From: Streptomyces griseomycini
GTDB taxonomy: Bacteria > Actinomycetota > Actinomycetes > Streptomycetales > Streptomycetaceae
Assembly: GCF_014203535.1 (NCBI RefSeq)
Contig: NZ_JACHJI010000010.1
Coordinates: 289,216-353,215, forward strand
Reading direction: 5' to 3'
DNA length: 64,000 nucleotides
Below the pieces are notes generated by a model, which saw nothing but the letters and a program-made list of their open reading frames with translations, ran no database searches and was not told where the DNA came from. Positions 55,305-63,470 of this stretch are shown here, piece by piece; the first letter of the stretch is position 1; every line of letters starts with the position of its first letter. The position numbers and the translations under genes are program-made.

Positions 55305-56531
55305 TCACGTCAAGGACGCGAGGACGGCCAGCAACCGGTCGATCTCCTCCACCGTGTTGTACACGTGCAGGCTCACCCGCACCGCTCCGTCCTTCTCGTC
55401 CGCGCCGGCCTGGCAGAGGCTGTCGGCCCGCACCATGAAGCCGTGGCTGTAGAGGACGAATCCGAGGTCGTCGGACGGGATGCCGCGGTGCCGGAAGGTG
55501 ACGATGCCGTGGCGGCGCTGGGCCGCGGGGAGCGCGGAGTCGGCGGCCAGGCCGGCGGGGCAGCCGAGGACCTCGTACGGGTCGAGGTGCCGCAGCCGGT
55601 CGGTCAGCCGGGTCGTGAGGCCGGCCGTCCAGCGCGCGATCCGGTCCGGTCCGGCCGCGTCGAGCCAGTCGAGCGCGGCCCGCAGCGACACGATGCCCAC
55701 CGTGTTGGGCGTGCCCTGCCAGCCGGCCGGCCGGAAGGCCGGCCCCCGCGCGTTGCGCGCCCACACCGCCCCCGTCCCGGGCAGGGCCATCGCCTTGTGT
55801 CCGGAGAAGACCACGAAGTCGACGTCGAGCGCGGGATCGTCCAGGCCGAGCGGCAGGTGTCCGACGCTCTGCGCCGCGTCCAGGCAGATCGGCACGTCCG
55901 GGCCGACCGCCGCACGGATGCGGTGCACGTTCATGTCGCCGCCGTAGACGTGGTGGACGTGCGTGGCGGCCACGAAACGGGTCCGTGGTCCGACGACCTC
56001 GCCGAGGCGGCGGTGGTCGTAGTCGCCCGAGACCGCCTGGACCGGCAGGGCCCGGACGCGTACGTCGACGCCGCGCTCGGCCAGCAGCCGCCGGGCCTCG
56101 AGCCAGGGGTCCAGATTGGCCCGGTGGTCGGCGTACGGCACGAGGATCTCGTCGCCGTCGGTGAGGTACGGGACGAGCCAGTCGCGGGCGACGGTGCGCA
56201 GGCCCTCGGTGGTGCCGCCGGTGAAGTGGACGGCGGAGCGGTCCGGTTCGGGGTCGCGCAGGAACTCCTTGACCCGCTCCCGGGTCCCTTCCACCAGGTC
56301 CGTGGTCCGGTTGGCCCAGGGGTAGGTTCCCCGGCCCGCGTTGGCGTTCGACGTGGTGAGGTAGGCCTGGACGGCCTCCAGCACGGCCCGCGGCTTCTGG
56401 GACGTCGCCGCGCTGTCGAGGTACGCCAGCTCCGGATGGGCGGTGACGATGGGGAACTGTTCCCTCAGCTCCCGCTGCCACGACGTCTCCCCGTCGTGCT
56501 CGGCCCCGGGGATCGGACGCACCGCGCTCAT
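55305..56531 (-). CDS. Aminotransferase class V / cysteine-desulfurase-like enzyme
   Basis: 408-residue fold-type I PLP enzyme of the SufS/CsdA group. The PLP lysine is in FSGHKAMALPGTGAVW (about residue 245), with LDAAQSVGHLPLG upstream. C373 in VRADSLCQAG occupies the place of the persulfide-forming Cys of SufS (there RTGHHC), so sulfur or selenium transfer from cysteine is plausible. The ATG at 56529-56531 overlaps the stop of the cysteine-synthase-like gene (ATGA). It is last in a three-gene PLP-enzyme operon; no other Suf genes are near, arguing for a specialised rather than housekeeping role. Confidence 0.85.
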   Translation of the reverse strand: MSAVRPIPGAEHDGETSWQRELREQFPIVTAHPELAYLDSAATSQKPRAVLEAVQAYLTTSNANAGRGTYPWANRTTDLVEGTRERVKEFLRDPEPDRSAVHFTGGTTEGLRTVARDWLVPYLTDGDEILVPYADHRANLDPWLEARRLLAERGVDVRVRALPVQAVSGDYDHRRLGEVVGPRTRFVAATHVHHVYGGDMNVHRIRAAVGPDVPICLDAAQSVGHLPLGLDDPALDVDFVVFSGHKAMALPGTGAVWARNARGPAFRPAGWQGTPNTVGIVSLRAALDWLDAAGPDRIARWTAGLTTRLTDRLRHLDPYEVLGCPAGLAADSALPAAQRRHGIVTFRHRGIPSDDLGFVLYSHGFMVRADSLCQAGADEKDGAVRVSLHVYNTVEEIDRLLAVLASLT

Positions 56532-57874
56532 GCGCGCACCAGCGGTGCGCCCGCGTCCCGCCACGCGACGATTCCGCCCGCCAGGCTCCGGACGTCGGGG
56601 TGTCCCATCCGGGTCAGCAGCGCGGCGTGGCGGAGCGACTTCTCGCCGACGGGGCAGGCCAGCAGGACCGGTGTCCGCTTGTCGAACGGGAGCCCGCCCC
56701 GGACCAGTTCCTCGAACAGCTCGTCGACGATGTTGACCGAGCCCTCGATGTGCAGGGCGGCGTAGGCGTGCGGGCTGCGCAGGTCGACGACGAGCGGGCG
56801 GGGGTCGCCCTGCGCGGTCCAGCGCCGGGCGTCGTCGACGCCGATGACGCGGGCCTCCGCGCGCGCCTCGGCGTCGGTGAGGGCCGCGGCCACCTGCCCC
56901 CGGGCCGCCCGGCCCAGGAGTTCCGGACGGCGCTGACGCACATAGCTCAGGTAGCTCTCGGCCCGGTCGCACACGATGAAGACCGCCGTCCGGCGGCGCC
57001 CCGGCCCCTCGGACCGCTCTACCTCCGAGTCGATCCTCCGCAGGTGCCGCACCGCCCCTTGGTAGGCGGCGCCTCCGGTCGGCCCGGACAGCAGGCCGCA
57101 GCGGCGGATGAGGGTGATCATCCCGTCGATGGCCTCGCCGGAGGTCACCGGCTCGATGGCGTCGTACGTCGCCGGGTCGAACAGGCCGACCTGGTGGACC
57201 TCGTCGATGGTGCGGATGCCGGGGATGAAGTCCGACTTGTCGGCGACCAGTCCGAGGACCCGCACCTGCGGGTCGTGCTCGCGCAGGACCCTGGCGACGC
57301 CGGTCGACGAACCGGCCGTGCCCACGCAGGCGACGAACCAGTCCGGTGCCCGCCCGTCGAGGTCCTTGACGATCTCGGGTCCGGTGCCCGCCGCGTGCGC
57401 CTCGACGTTGCGCGGGTTGAAGTACTGGTCGGTGTGCAGGTAGGTGCTCCCCGGGTCCGAGAGCGCCCGGTGGAAGTGGGTCAGCGGATCGTCCGTGTCG
57501 GTCGGGTCGAGGCACTCGCTGCGCCCCGGCAGCTCCTCGATCTCGGCGCCGAGGAGCAGGAGCAGTTCCTTGATCTCGGGGACGCGCATCCGGTTGGTGA
57601 CGCTCTTGAACCTCAGCCCGTGCAGACCGGCCAGCAGGGCGAGGGCCTTGGCCGTGTTGCCGCTGGAGAGTTCCACGACCGTCCCGTCCCCGCCGGCCGC
57701 GCCCTCCAGGTGGGGCCGGGCCATGTGCCAGGCGGGCCGGTCCTTGACCGACCCGAACGGGTTGAGCATCTCCAGCTTCGCGTAGAGGTCGATGGTGCGC
57801 AGCCCGTGCACGGCCGGGTCGATGCGCACCAGCGGGGTGTTGCCGATGGCCTCCGTGACGCTGTCGTACCTCAT
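56528..57874 (-). CDS. Cysteine-synthase-like enzyme fused to rhodanese domain
   Basis: 448 residues. The first 320 or so are fold-type II PLP enzyme of the cysteine synthase/SbnA type: PLP lysine K44 in NPFGSVKDRPAW, substrate loop SSGNTAKAL, phosphate loop GTAGSSTG. The last 110 residues are a rhodanese domain (VVDLRSPHAYAALHIEGSVNI) with active-site C407 in the six-residue loop CPVGEK. The fusion suggests handling of sulfane sulfur by a beta-substituting enzyme. It overlaps both neighbours by 4 bp. Its nearest analogue in gene order is the rhizobial y4xP gene next to y4yA; the product is unknown. Confidence 0.85.
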   Translation of the reverse strand: MRYDSVTEAIGNTPLVRIDPAVHGLRTIDLYAKLEMLNPFGSVKDRPAWHMARPHLEGAAGGDGTVVELSSGNTAKALALLAGLHGLRFKSVTNRMRVPEIKELLLLLGAEIEELPGRSECLDPTDTDDPLTHFHRALSDPGSTYLHTDQYFNPRNVEAHAAGTGPEIVKDLDGRAPDWFVACVGTAGSSTGVARVLREHDPQVRVLGLVADKSDFIPGIRTIDEVHQVGLFDPATYDAIEPVTSGEAIDGMITLIRRCGLLSGPTGGAAYQGAVRHLRRIDSEVERSEGPGRRRTAVFIVCDRAESYLSYVRQRRPELLGRAARGQVAAALTDAEARAEARVIGVDDARRWTAQGDPRPLVVDLRSPHAYAALHIEGSVNIVDELFEELVRGGLPFDKRTPVLLACPVGEKSLRHAALLTRMGHPDVRSLAGGIVAWRDAGAPLVRA

Positions 57875-59379
57875 GCGGGCGTTCCCCCCGGGTGTGTGAT
57901 CGGCCAGTAGTCCTCGTCCGGGCACCAGCGCCAGGAGCCGCCCCGCTCCTCCACCGCGACCGTCCGCGCGACCGGCTGCCGCTGCGCGTGGTGGGCGTGG
58001 AAGTCCATCGCGTACCCGGCGGTGTTGGCGAAGGCCAGCAGGTCGCCCGCGCGCGGCAGCCGGGGGAGGAAGACCAGGCGCCGGGTGATCAGGTCGGCCT
58101 CCAGGCAGAGATTGCCGACGAGGAACACTCCGACCGGTCCCTCCTCCCCCTTCCCCGGTTCTTCCTCCGGTCCGCCGCGCGGCAGCAGCACGGGGTCCAC
58201 GAGCACCCCGTGCTCCTCCAGGCTGACGTCCCCGGCGTTCATGCCGAGGCGCACCAGGTACCGGCCGGGCTCCTCCCCCGCGGGCCGCACGTCCCGCACC
58301 CGCGCCAGCGACAGTCCGCACTGGTCGACCAGGGAGCGGCCGGGTTCGACGTACAGGTCGTGGAGGTGCTCCAGGAGGAGGGTGGCCGGCGGGCGGCCCA
58401 GGACCGGTGCGGGCAGCGAGAGCAGTTCGTCGAGGTAGCCGGGGCCGGCGGTGGGCCGGTGGCCGGGGTACAGGGCGGCCGCCCCGCGCACCGTGCCGCC
58501 CTCGTTGCGCAGCCCGTAGCCGTGGCCGCGCCAGGTCAGGGGCGGGCGGCCGCCGAGCACCGCCTCGCTCAGCGCGGTGGTCCAGCGTTCCCACTCCCCG
58601 GCGTCGTCGACGTAGCCGACGCCGAATCCGCCGCCGATGTCGACGGCACGCGGCGCGAAGCCCCGCGCCCGGCACTCGTCCATGAACAGCACGCACTGTT
58701 CCAGGGCCCGGACCTTCTCCTCCACGCCGGTGGTGTCCAGGTGGTAGGCGGCACCGGTCAACTCGACGGCGTCCGCGTGTCGTTCCAGGGCCGACACCAG
58801 TGCCGGCGCGTCCCGCACCGGGGTGCCGAAGCGGCTGCGGCGGGAGAGCAGCCGGGTGCCCGCTCCCCCGTGCCCGGCGGCCGACTCGAATCCGGACAGG
58901 CGCACCAGCACGTCGACCCGGCCCAGCCCGTACCCGCGCACCAGGCCGGCCAGTCGTTCCAGCTCGCCCGGCGAGTCGAGGTTCACCGTCGCCCCCACCC
59001 GGGCCGCCAGCCACAGGAACTCCGGGTCCTTGGGCCCGGTGGCCATGATCCGGTCCCCGGTGAAGCCGCAGCTCAGCGCGTGCCGGAGTTCTTCCAGGGA
59101 GGCGACGTCGACGCCGACGGCGGCCGGGTCCTCGGCCGCCAGCCTCCGCACCAGGGCGCTGGACCGGTTCGCCTTGTGCGCGAAGTACACCCGCCCCGCG
59201 AGACGGTGGCGACGGTAGACGGAGCGAAAGCGCCGGGCGTTCTCGGCGACGGCCTCGGGGAGCAGCACGTTGAGCGGGGACCCCAGCGCGTCGACGAGCG
59301 AGTGCAGAAACGGTACGGCCCCCAGCAGCGAGGCGAGCGGTGGTTCCACCCGCGGCCTCAGATATAAGGGCACATCCAC
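57871..59379 (-). CDS. LysA-like PLP-dependent decarboxylase (Y4yA family)
   Basis: 502-residue fold-type III PLP enzyme related to diaminopimelate decarboxylase. PLP lysine is K69 in VYFAHKANRSSALVRR, the Gly-rich phosphate loop is VDIGGGFGVGYVDD, and the C-terminal Cys lies in VGNLCLEADLITRR. It is longer than LysA by about 70 residues and its substrate is unknown; decarboxylation or racemisation of an amino-acid-like substrate is expected. A GTG start at 59379 has GGGGAGGGG eight bases upstream, better than the GTG at 59412. It is first gene of the PLP-enzyme operon and overlaps the next by ATGA. Confidence 0.85.
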   Translation of the reverse strand: MDVPLYLRPRVEPPLASLLGAVPFLHSLVDALGSPLNVLLPEAVAENARRFRSVYRRHRLAGRVYFAHKANRSSALVRRLAAEDPAAVGVDVASLEELRHALSCGFTGDRIMATGPKDPEFLWLAARVGATVNLDSPGELERLAGLVRGYGLGRVDVLVRLSGFESAAGHGGAGTRLLSRRSRFGTPVRDAPALVSALERHADAVELTGAAYHLDTTGVEEKVRALEQCVLFMDECRARGFAPRAVDIGGGFGVGYVDDAGEWERWTTALSEAVLGGRPPLTWRGHGYGLRNEGGTVRGAAALYPGHRPTAGPGYLDELLSLPAPVLGRPPATLLLEHLHDLYVEPGRSLVDQCGLSLARVRDVRPAGEEPGRYLVRLGMNAGDVSLEEHGVLVDPVLLPRGGPEEEPGKGEEGPVGVFLVGNLCLEADLITRRLVFLPRLPRAGDLLAFANTAGYAMDFHAHHAQRQPVARTVAVEERGGSWRWCPDEDYWPITHPGGTPA

Positions 59380-59452
59380 GTAAGACCCCTCCCCGTGTCG
59401 GCCGACCGTCACCGCGACAATCGTTCGGGGGTAGTCGTTTCCAGGTACACAC

Positions 59453-59471
59453 GCCGCTAAGCCTCACCGGA
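59453..59471. promoter_or_regulatory. Possible iron-box-like element upstream of PLP operon
   Basis: Read on the minus strand, TCCGGTGAGGCTTAGCGGC matches 11 of 19 positions of the DmdR/IdeR iron box, with the central GGT.AGGCT.A well kept. The match is weak at the right end, so this is only suggestive. It lies 74 bp upstream of the operon start codon. Confidence 0.25.
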
Positions 59472-59729
59472 CCGTGAACCGGGACAACCCGGCCGCCTCG
59501 CGCGGCACGTACGCGGCCCCCGCCGGGGCTTCGACGTGCCGTCCCCCTCCCCTCGTGCGCCCCGCACCGCGCACCACCGCCGAAGAACCCCCGCCGGCCC
59601 CGGAACCGGAGTCGTGCGGGGACTTCGAGCCGGGCGTCCGGCTGAGGTCCGGACACCTGCCGGTCGGGGCGCCTCGACGAGGCGGCGTTCCGGTCCGCCA
59701 CCGGGACGAGGACCTGCCGGAGGATCGGC
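59472..59729. other. Gene-free stretch
   Basis: No supported gene. It includes Arg/Pro-rich open frames and a short CCCCGCCGGGG dyad near 59519-59529. Confidence 0.35.
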
Positions 59730-59862
59730 GCGGCGGTTCACGGGGTTCCGCCCGGCCGTCCTCCGCCGGTCCCACCAGGATCACGGCGAGGACGACCAGG
59801 ACGCTCCGGTGCACGCCCACCCGGATGCCGGCGACACGGCCCGGTGAGAGCGTCGCCCGCAC
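59730..59862 (-). pseudogene. Remnant of a site-2 protease gene (N-terminus only)
   Basis: From a GTG at 59862 the translation RATLSPGRVAGIRVGVHRSV, then a hydrophobic VLVVLAVILVG, closely resembles the start of streptomycete site-2 proteases (consensus near ATFSLGRIAGVRVGVHWSVL). After about 45 codons similarity ends, and neither the HELAH zinc site nor further helices follow in any frame. I read it as a truncated, decayed copy. Confidence 0.5.
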
Positions 59863-59927
59863 AGCAGCCGCCTCACTCGTCGTCCCGGCCCGCGAGGCGG
59901 CCGGGAACGCCGCGCGCCGGGAATCCG

Positions 59928-60284
59928 TCAGTGTCCGAAGAGGTGCAGACCCCGGTGACGGTGAGCGGGCTGCGGTCGCCGCGCCTTGCGTCCCTCCGCC
60001 GTGGACCCCATCGGTCCCTCCGCCGTGGATGCCGTCGGTCCGGACGCGCGGGTCGCACGCATACGGTGCCGCCGCTTGAGGCCGGCGGCGAGCGCGGCGA
60101 GCCCCAGACAGAAGATCAGCGTCAGCGCCACGCCGGAGAGGAAGAGTCCCGGCGCGCTCAGCGTCGCCATCTGGTTGCCGAACATCTCCACCGTGTACTC
60201 GGGTCCCCCGGAGAAGTTCTCCAGGACGGCGAGGGCCGCGAAGGCTCCGGTGGCCAGCACCAGCAGGAGCGTCAACATGAGCAT
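59928..60284 (-). CDS. Small membrane protein with repetitive tail
   Basis: 118 residues. Hydrophobic segments lie at about 2-21 (LMLTLLLVLATGAFAALAVL) and 42-62 (GLFLSGVALTLIFCLGLAAL), then a basic KRRHRMR stop-transfer and a cytoplasmic tail in which a STAEG unit is repeated (imperfect DNA repeat near 59990-60025). The ATG at 60284 has GAGGTGAGAG upstream. A sigma-B-like GTGT-N15-GGGTAG (60319-60343) is placed 34 nt before the start. I do not recognise a named family; similar short two-helix proteins are common in stress clusters. Confidence 0.7.
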   Translation of the reverse strand: MLMLTLLLVLATGAFAALAVLENFSGGPEYTVEMFGNQMATLSAPGLFLSGVALTLIFCLGLAALAAGLKRRHRMRATRASGPTASTAEGPMGSTAEGRKARRPQPAHRHRGLHLFGH

Positions 60285-60318
60285 CGCTCTCACCTCATGA
60301 TTCGGCCTTTCCGGCCGA

Positions 60319-60343
60319 CTACCCGGTATCAGGGCCCGCACAC
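60319..60343 (-). promoter_or_regulatory. Possible sigma-B-like promoter
   Basis: On the minus strand GTGT (60340-60343), a 15-bp spacer and GGGTAG (60319-60324). The last base departs from GGGTAC/T. Distance to the start codon (34 nt) is like that of the two stronger candidates at 40656 and 48192. Confidence 0.3.
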
Positions 60344-60457
60344 GAGGTCCTGTCCGTACGGAAGCGCACGGCAGCCCCGGCGTGAACCGGGGTGGCGCCC
60401 GTGAGGAGGTTCTCCGGTCCCCTGCGGGGATCGAGCCCCGGGGCCCGGAAGCCGTCG

Positions 60458-60824
60458 TCCGGCCGCGGCCGGGCGGTGGCGCACGCCCACCGCGGCCGTG
60501 CGGTCGCCGCCGTCGAGCTGCCCGAGCCGCACGGGGGCGCCTCCGGGGTGTCGAACAACCGGGGATTCCGTCACCGAGCGGCACCGGCACGACGGGGAGG
60601 TCGATCCCGTCGATCGGTCCGCGCTCGAGGAGCTGCCGGCCGGTCGTGGGCGAGAAGACCTCCGGGTCCTTGCCGCCTGCGGCCTCCCGTCCGATCCGGA
60701 CCGCCTCGGCCGCGTCGCAGCTCAGGAAGGTCACGCCGTCGGCGGGCGGCGCGCCCTCCGGGTGGTGGGTGAGGACGAACACCGGACCGTGCCACGCGCC
60801 GCCGTGGACACCGCCGGCATCGGG
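60458..60824 (-). pseudogene. Decayed dihydrofolate-reductase-family (RibD C-terminal) gene
   Basis: One minus-strand frame reads GGAWHGPVFVLTHHPEGAPP, then DGVTFLSCDAAEAVRIGREAA and LLERGPIDGIDLPVVPVPLG, the C-terminal half of RibD/DHFR-like proteins (family form close to LVDEIDLHLVPVLLGDGIRLFD). Beyond GDGIP the expected residues continue in two other frames: RLFD in one, then HPGGAPVRLGQLDGGD in another. At least two frameshifts are therefore present, and the N-terminal half is absent. Not a functional gene. Confidence 0.6.
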
Positions 60825-61025
60825 GGGAGGCGTCCCGGCCGTTCCGGCGCTCCGCGTCCGTGACCGGTGGGGTGGGCCCGGCGTCCACGGCCCCGCGGCG
60901 TGTGTGCGGTGGTCCTGGGCGATCCCTCCTTCGTGGTCCTTGGGCCTTCGGATCCCGGCGGATCCCGGAAGCCATCGCCGCGGCCCGCCGGCCGAGGTGG
61001 TCCCGCCCGGCGGGCGTCGCAGGAG
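60825..61025. other. Gene-free remainder
   Basis: No supported gene between the DHFR-like remnant and the terminator hairpin. Confidence 0.35.
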
Positions 61026-61067
61026 CGGAGACGGGGCGCCGTCCCCGGGGACGGCGCCCCGTCTCCG
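61026..61067. terminator. 42-bp perfect palindrome, terminator of sugar dehydrogenase gene
   Basis: Two 21-bp arms (61026-61046 and 61047-61067; left arm begins CGGAGACGGGGCG) are exact reverse complements with no spacer. It starts 26 nt after the dehydrogenase stop on its strand. No T-run, but a hairpin of this strength is a typical streptomycete terminator and works in both directions. Confidence 0.75.
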
Positions 61068-61093
61068 TGTCCTCCCCGTGTCCCTGCCGCCGG

Positions 61094-63214
61094 TCAGTCG
61101 GCCGGCGTCAGCGCGACCTCGGCGCTGCCCGAGAGGGACGGCAGGCCCTCCGGAGGGGAGTCCTGGTAGGTGGCGTTGAAGACCGCCCTCAGGTTGTCCG
61201 CACCGGCGTGACCGCCGTCCACGAACGTCTTGAACGATCCGGAGCATCCGGTGCTCGTGGACAGCGGATGACCGTGCGAGTCGTGGCCGAGGATGAACGA
61301 GACGGTGACCCTCGAGCAGTCCACCGGCTGGTCGTCGGTGACGGTGACCTCCCAGGTGACCGTGTCACCCCAGTGGAACGGAGTGCCGCCGTGCGGAGCC
61401 GGGTCGGTCGTGAGCGAGACGACCGGCGCCTTGTTGCCGACCACGACGGGAACCGACGCGGAGGCCGAGCGCCCGGTGCTGTCGGTGACCTTCAGCGTGA
61501 CGTCGAAGACGGCGTTCTCGGTGAACGTGTGCTTCGGGTTCGCCTCCGTGGAGTCCACGGTGCCGTCGGCGTCGAAGTCCCAGGCGTAGCTGAGGGCGTC
61601 GCCGTCGGCGTCCTTGGTGCCGGCGCTGGAGAACTGGACCGTCAGCGGGGTGGTCCCGTTGACCACGTCCGCGGCGACCTTGGGCTCCGGGGTGCGGTTG
61701 CCCCGGGTGAAGTCGATGCGGGAGAGCTGGGCCTCGGGCAGTTCCGCGAAGTACCCGGTGCCGTACTCGAGGACGTACAGCGCCCCGTCGGGGCCGAACT
61801 CGGCGTCGATCGGGCCGTCCGTGATGACCGAGGGGATCGCGTCCTCGATCTTCTCGACCTCGTTCTTCTTGCCGAGGGTGATGGCCTTCATCTGGTCGCG
61901 GGTCCACTCGTAGAAGAGCGGCTTGCCGTCGAAGTAGGCGGGCCAGCGGTTCTCGGCCTTGTTCCGCTTGTCGTAGCGGTACGCCGGGCCGCCCATGGGG
62001 CCGATGCCGCCCGTGCCGAGCTCGGGGAACTCCTCGGAGGCGCCGTAGCCGTAGACGATCTCGGCGTCCGTGACCGGCGGCAGCTTGCTCAGGCCGGTGT
62101 TGTGGCGCGAGTCGTTGACCGGCTTGGCGCAGTCGAACGCGCCGCTCGACTTCTGGGTGGCGAAGTCGTAGTCCTGGTACGGCATGTCCCGGGTCACGCA
62201 GAACGGCCAGCCGTAGTTGGCGGGGCGGTCGATGACCATCCAGCGGCCGTGGCCGGCCGGGCCGCGGTCCGGGTTCGCCTCGTTGGCGTCGGGCGAGTAG
62301 TCGCCGACGTAGACCTCACCGGTCCTGTCGTCCACCGCGAAGCGGAAGGGGTTGCGCAGACCCATGGCGTAGATCTCGGGACGGGTCTTCGGGGTGCCCG
62401 GCGCGAAGAGGTTGCCGCGCGGCACCACATAGCTGCCGTCGCGCTTGACCTTGATGCGCAGGACCTTGCCGCGCAGGTCGTTGGTGTTGCCCGAGGTGCG
62501 CCGCGCGTCGTAGGCCGGGTTGCGGTCGGCGCGGTCGTCGAGCGGGGCGTAGCCGTCCGAGGCGAACGGGTTGGAGTCGTCACCGGTCGACAGGAACAGG
62601 TTGCCCTTGCGATCGAAGTCGATCTTGCCGCCGACGTGGCAGCAGATGCCGCGGTCGGCCGGGACGTCGAGGATCTTCTGCTCGGAGTCGAAATCGAGCT
62701 TGTTGCCCTCGAGCTTGAACCGCGACAGTCGCGTGACGCCCTTGTACTCGGCGAAGTCCGCGGCCGTGCCGTACTCCGGTGCGTCCCCCTCGTTGACGCC
62801 CGGGGTGGCCGGGTCGTCCATGGGGGTGTCGAGGCGGGGCGAGTAGTAGAGGTAGACCCAGTGGTTCTTGGCGAAGTCCGGGTCGACGGCGATGCCCTGC
62901 ACGCCTTCCTCGTCGTGCTGGTAGAGGCCGGCGGGGCTCTTCTTCATGTCGGCGGCGAGGAAGTTGACGCCGCTCTCGGGGTCGTGGATCCGGACCTCTC
63001 CCGTGCGCGCCGTGTGCAGCACCCGCGAGTCGGGCAGGACGGCGAGGGCCATGGGCTCGCCCGGACGGTCGTTGAGGGTGACCTTCTGGAAGTCCGACGC
63101 GGCCGGCGGTGCGGGGTCCGATTTCGCGGCCTGGGCCGGGGACAGGGGCAGGAGCCCGACGGCTCCGGCCAGTGTCGCCGCCCCCATGAGGGTGACGATC
63201 CGTCTGTTGCGCAC
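61094..63214 (-). CDS. Secreted PQQ/sorbosone-dehydrogenase-like protein with PKD domain
   Basis: 706 residues. The Sec signal peptide (RNRRIVTLMGAATLAGAVG) likely is cleaved after AQA near residue 29. Residues 40-500 are a beta-propeller of the glucose/sorbosone dehydrogenase type, with GICCHVGGKIDFD, LSTGDDSNPF and GLRNPFRFAVD. A PKD domain (about 505-595; DADGDALSYAWDFDADGT) and a C-terminal beta domain with two Cys follow. It probably oxidises or binds extracellular sugars. The GTG start has GAGGAG eight bases upstream. It has its own promoter, 256 bp after the isomerase gene. Confidence 0.88.
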   Translation of the reverse strand: MRNRRIVTLMGAATLAGAVGLLPLSPAQAAKSDPAPPAASDFQKVTLNDRPGEPMALAVLPDSRVLHTARTGEVRIHDPESGVNFLAADMKKSPAGLYQHDEEGVQGIAVDPDFAKNHWVYLYYSPRLDTPMDDPATPGVNEGDAPEYGTAADFAEYKGVTRLSRFKLEGNKLDFDSEQKILDVPADRGICCHVGGKIDFDRKGNLFLSTGDDSNPFASDGYAPLDDRADRNPAYDARRTSGNTNDLRGKVLRIKVKRDGSYVVPRGNLFAPGTPKTRPEIYAMGLRNPFRFAVDDRTGEVYVGDYSPDANEANPDRGPAGHGRWMVIDRPANYGWPFCVTRDMPYQDYDFATQKSSGAFDCAKPVNDSRHNTGLSKLPPVTDAEIVYGYGASEEFPELGTGGIGPMGGPAYRYDKRNKAENRWPAYFDGKPLFYEWTRDQMKAITLGKKNEVEKIEDAIPSVITDGPIDAEFGPDGALYVLEYGTGYFAELPEAQLSRIDFTRGNRTPEPKVAADVVNGTTPLTVQFSSAGTKDADGDALSYAWDFDADGTVDSTEANPKHTFTENAVFDVTLKVTDSTGRSASASVPVVVGNKAPVVSLTTDPAPHGGTPFHWGDTVTWEVTVTDDQPVDCSRVTVSFILGHDSHGHPLSTSTGCSGSFKTFVDGGHAGADNLRAVFNATYQDSPPEGLPSLSGSAEVALTPAD

Positions 63215-63323
63215 TCAGAACTCCTCTGGTCTGGTCAGCGGCCCGCAAGAGAGTGGGCGCTCGGCCCCGGCCGGCCACTGCAGAGCGAAACGGGTGAAAA
63301 CCCTTGGGAAGTGAGTCAGTTGG

Positions 63324-63371
63324 ACGCTAGAGCGCCCACTTTCAACTCGTCAAGGACAAAGTTTCAACTTT
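63324..63371 (-). promoter_or_regulatory. Promoter and operator of sugar dehydrogenase gene
   Basis: Minus strand: TTGACG (63348-63353), an 18-bp spacer and TAGCGT (63324-63329). AAAGTT-TC-AACTTT (63358-63371) is a 6+6 perfect dyad just upstream of the -35; a second TTTCAACT half-site (63340-63347) lies in the spacer. Sugar-responsive control by a LacI- or ROK-type regulator would fit. Confidence 0.6.
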
Positions 63372-63470
63372 ATCGGGGAAAGATTGTCCGGGTGTTCCGG
63401 GCGTTTTCGGGCACGCCCGGGGACCCGCCCCGCGCCGAGGCGCCGGGCGGGTCGGGCCGGTGGCGTTCCG

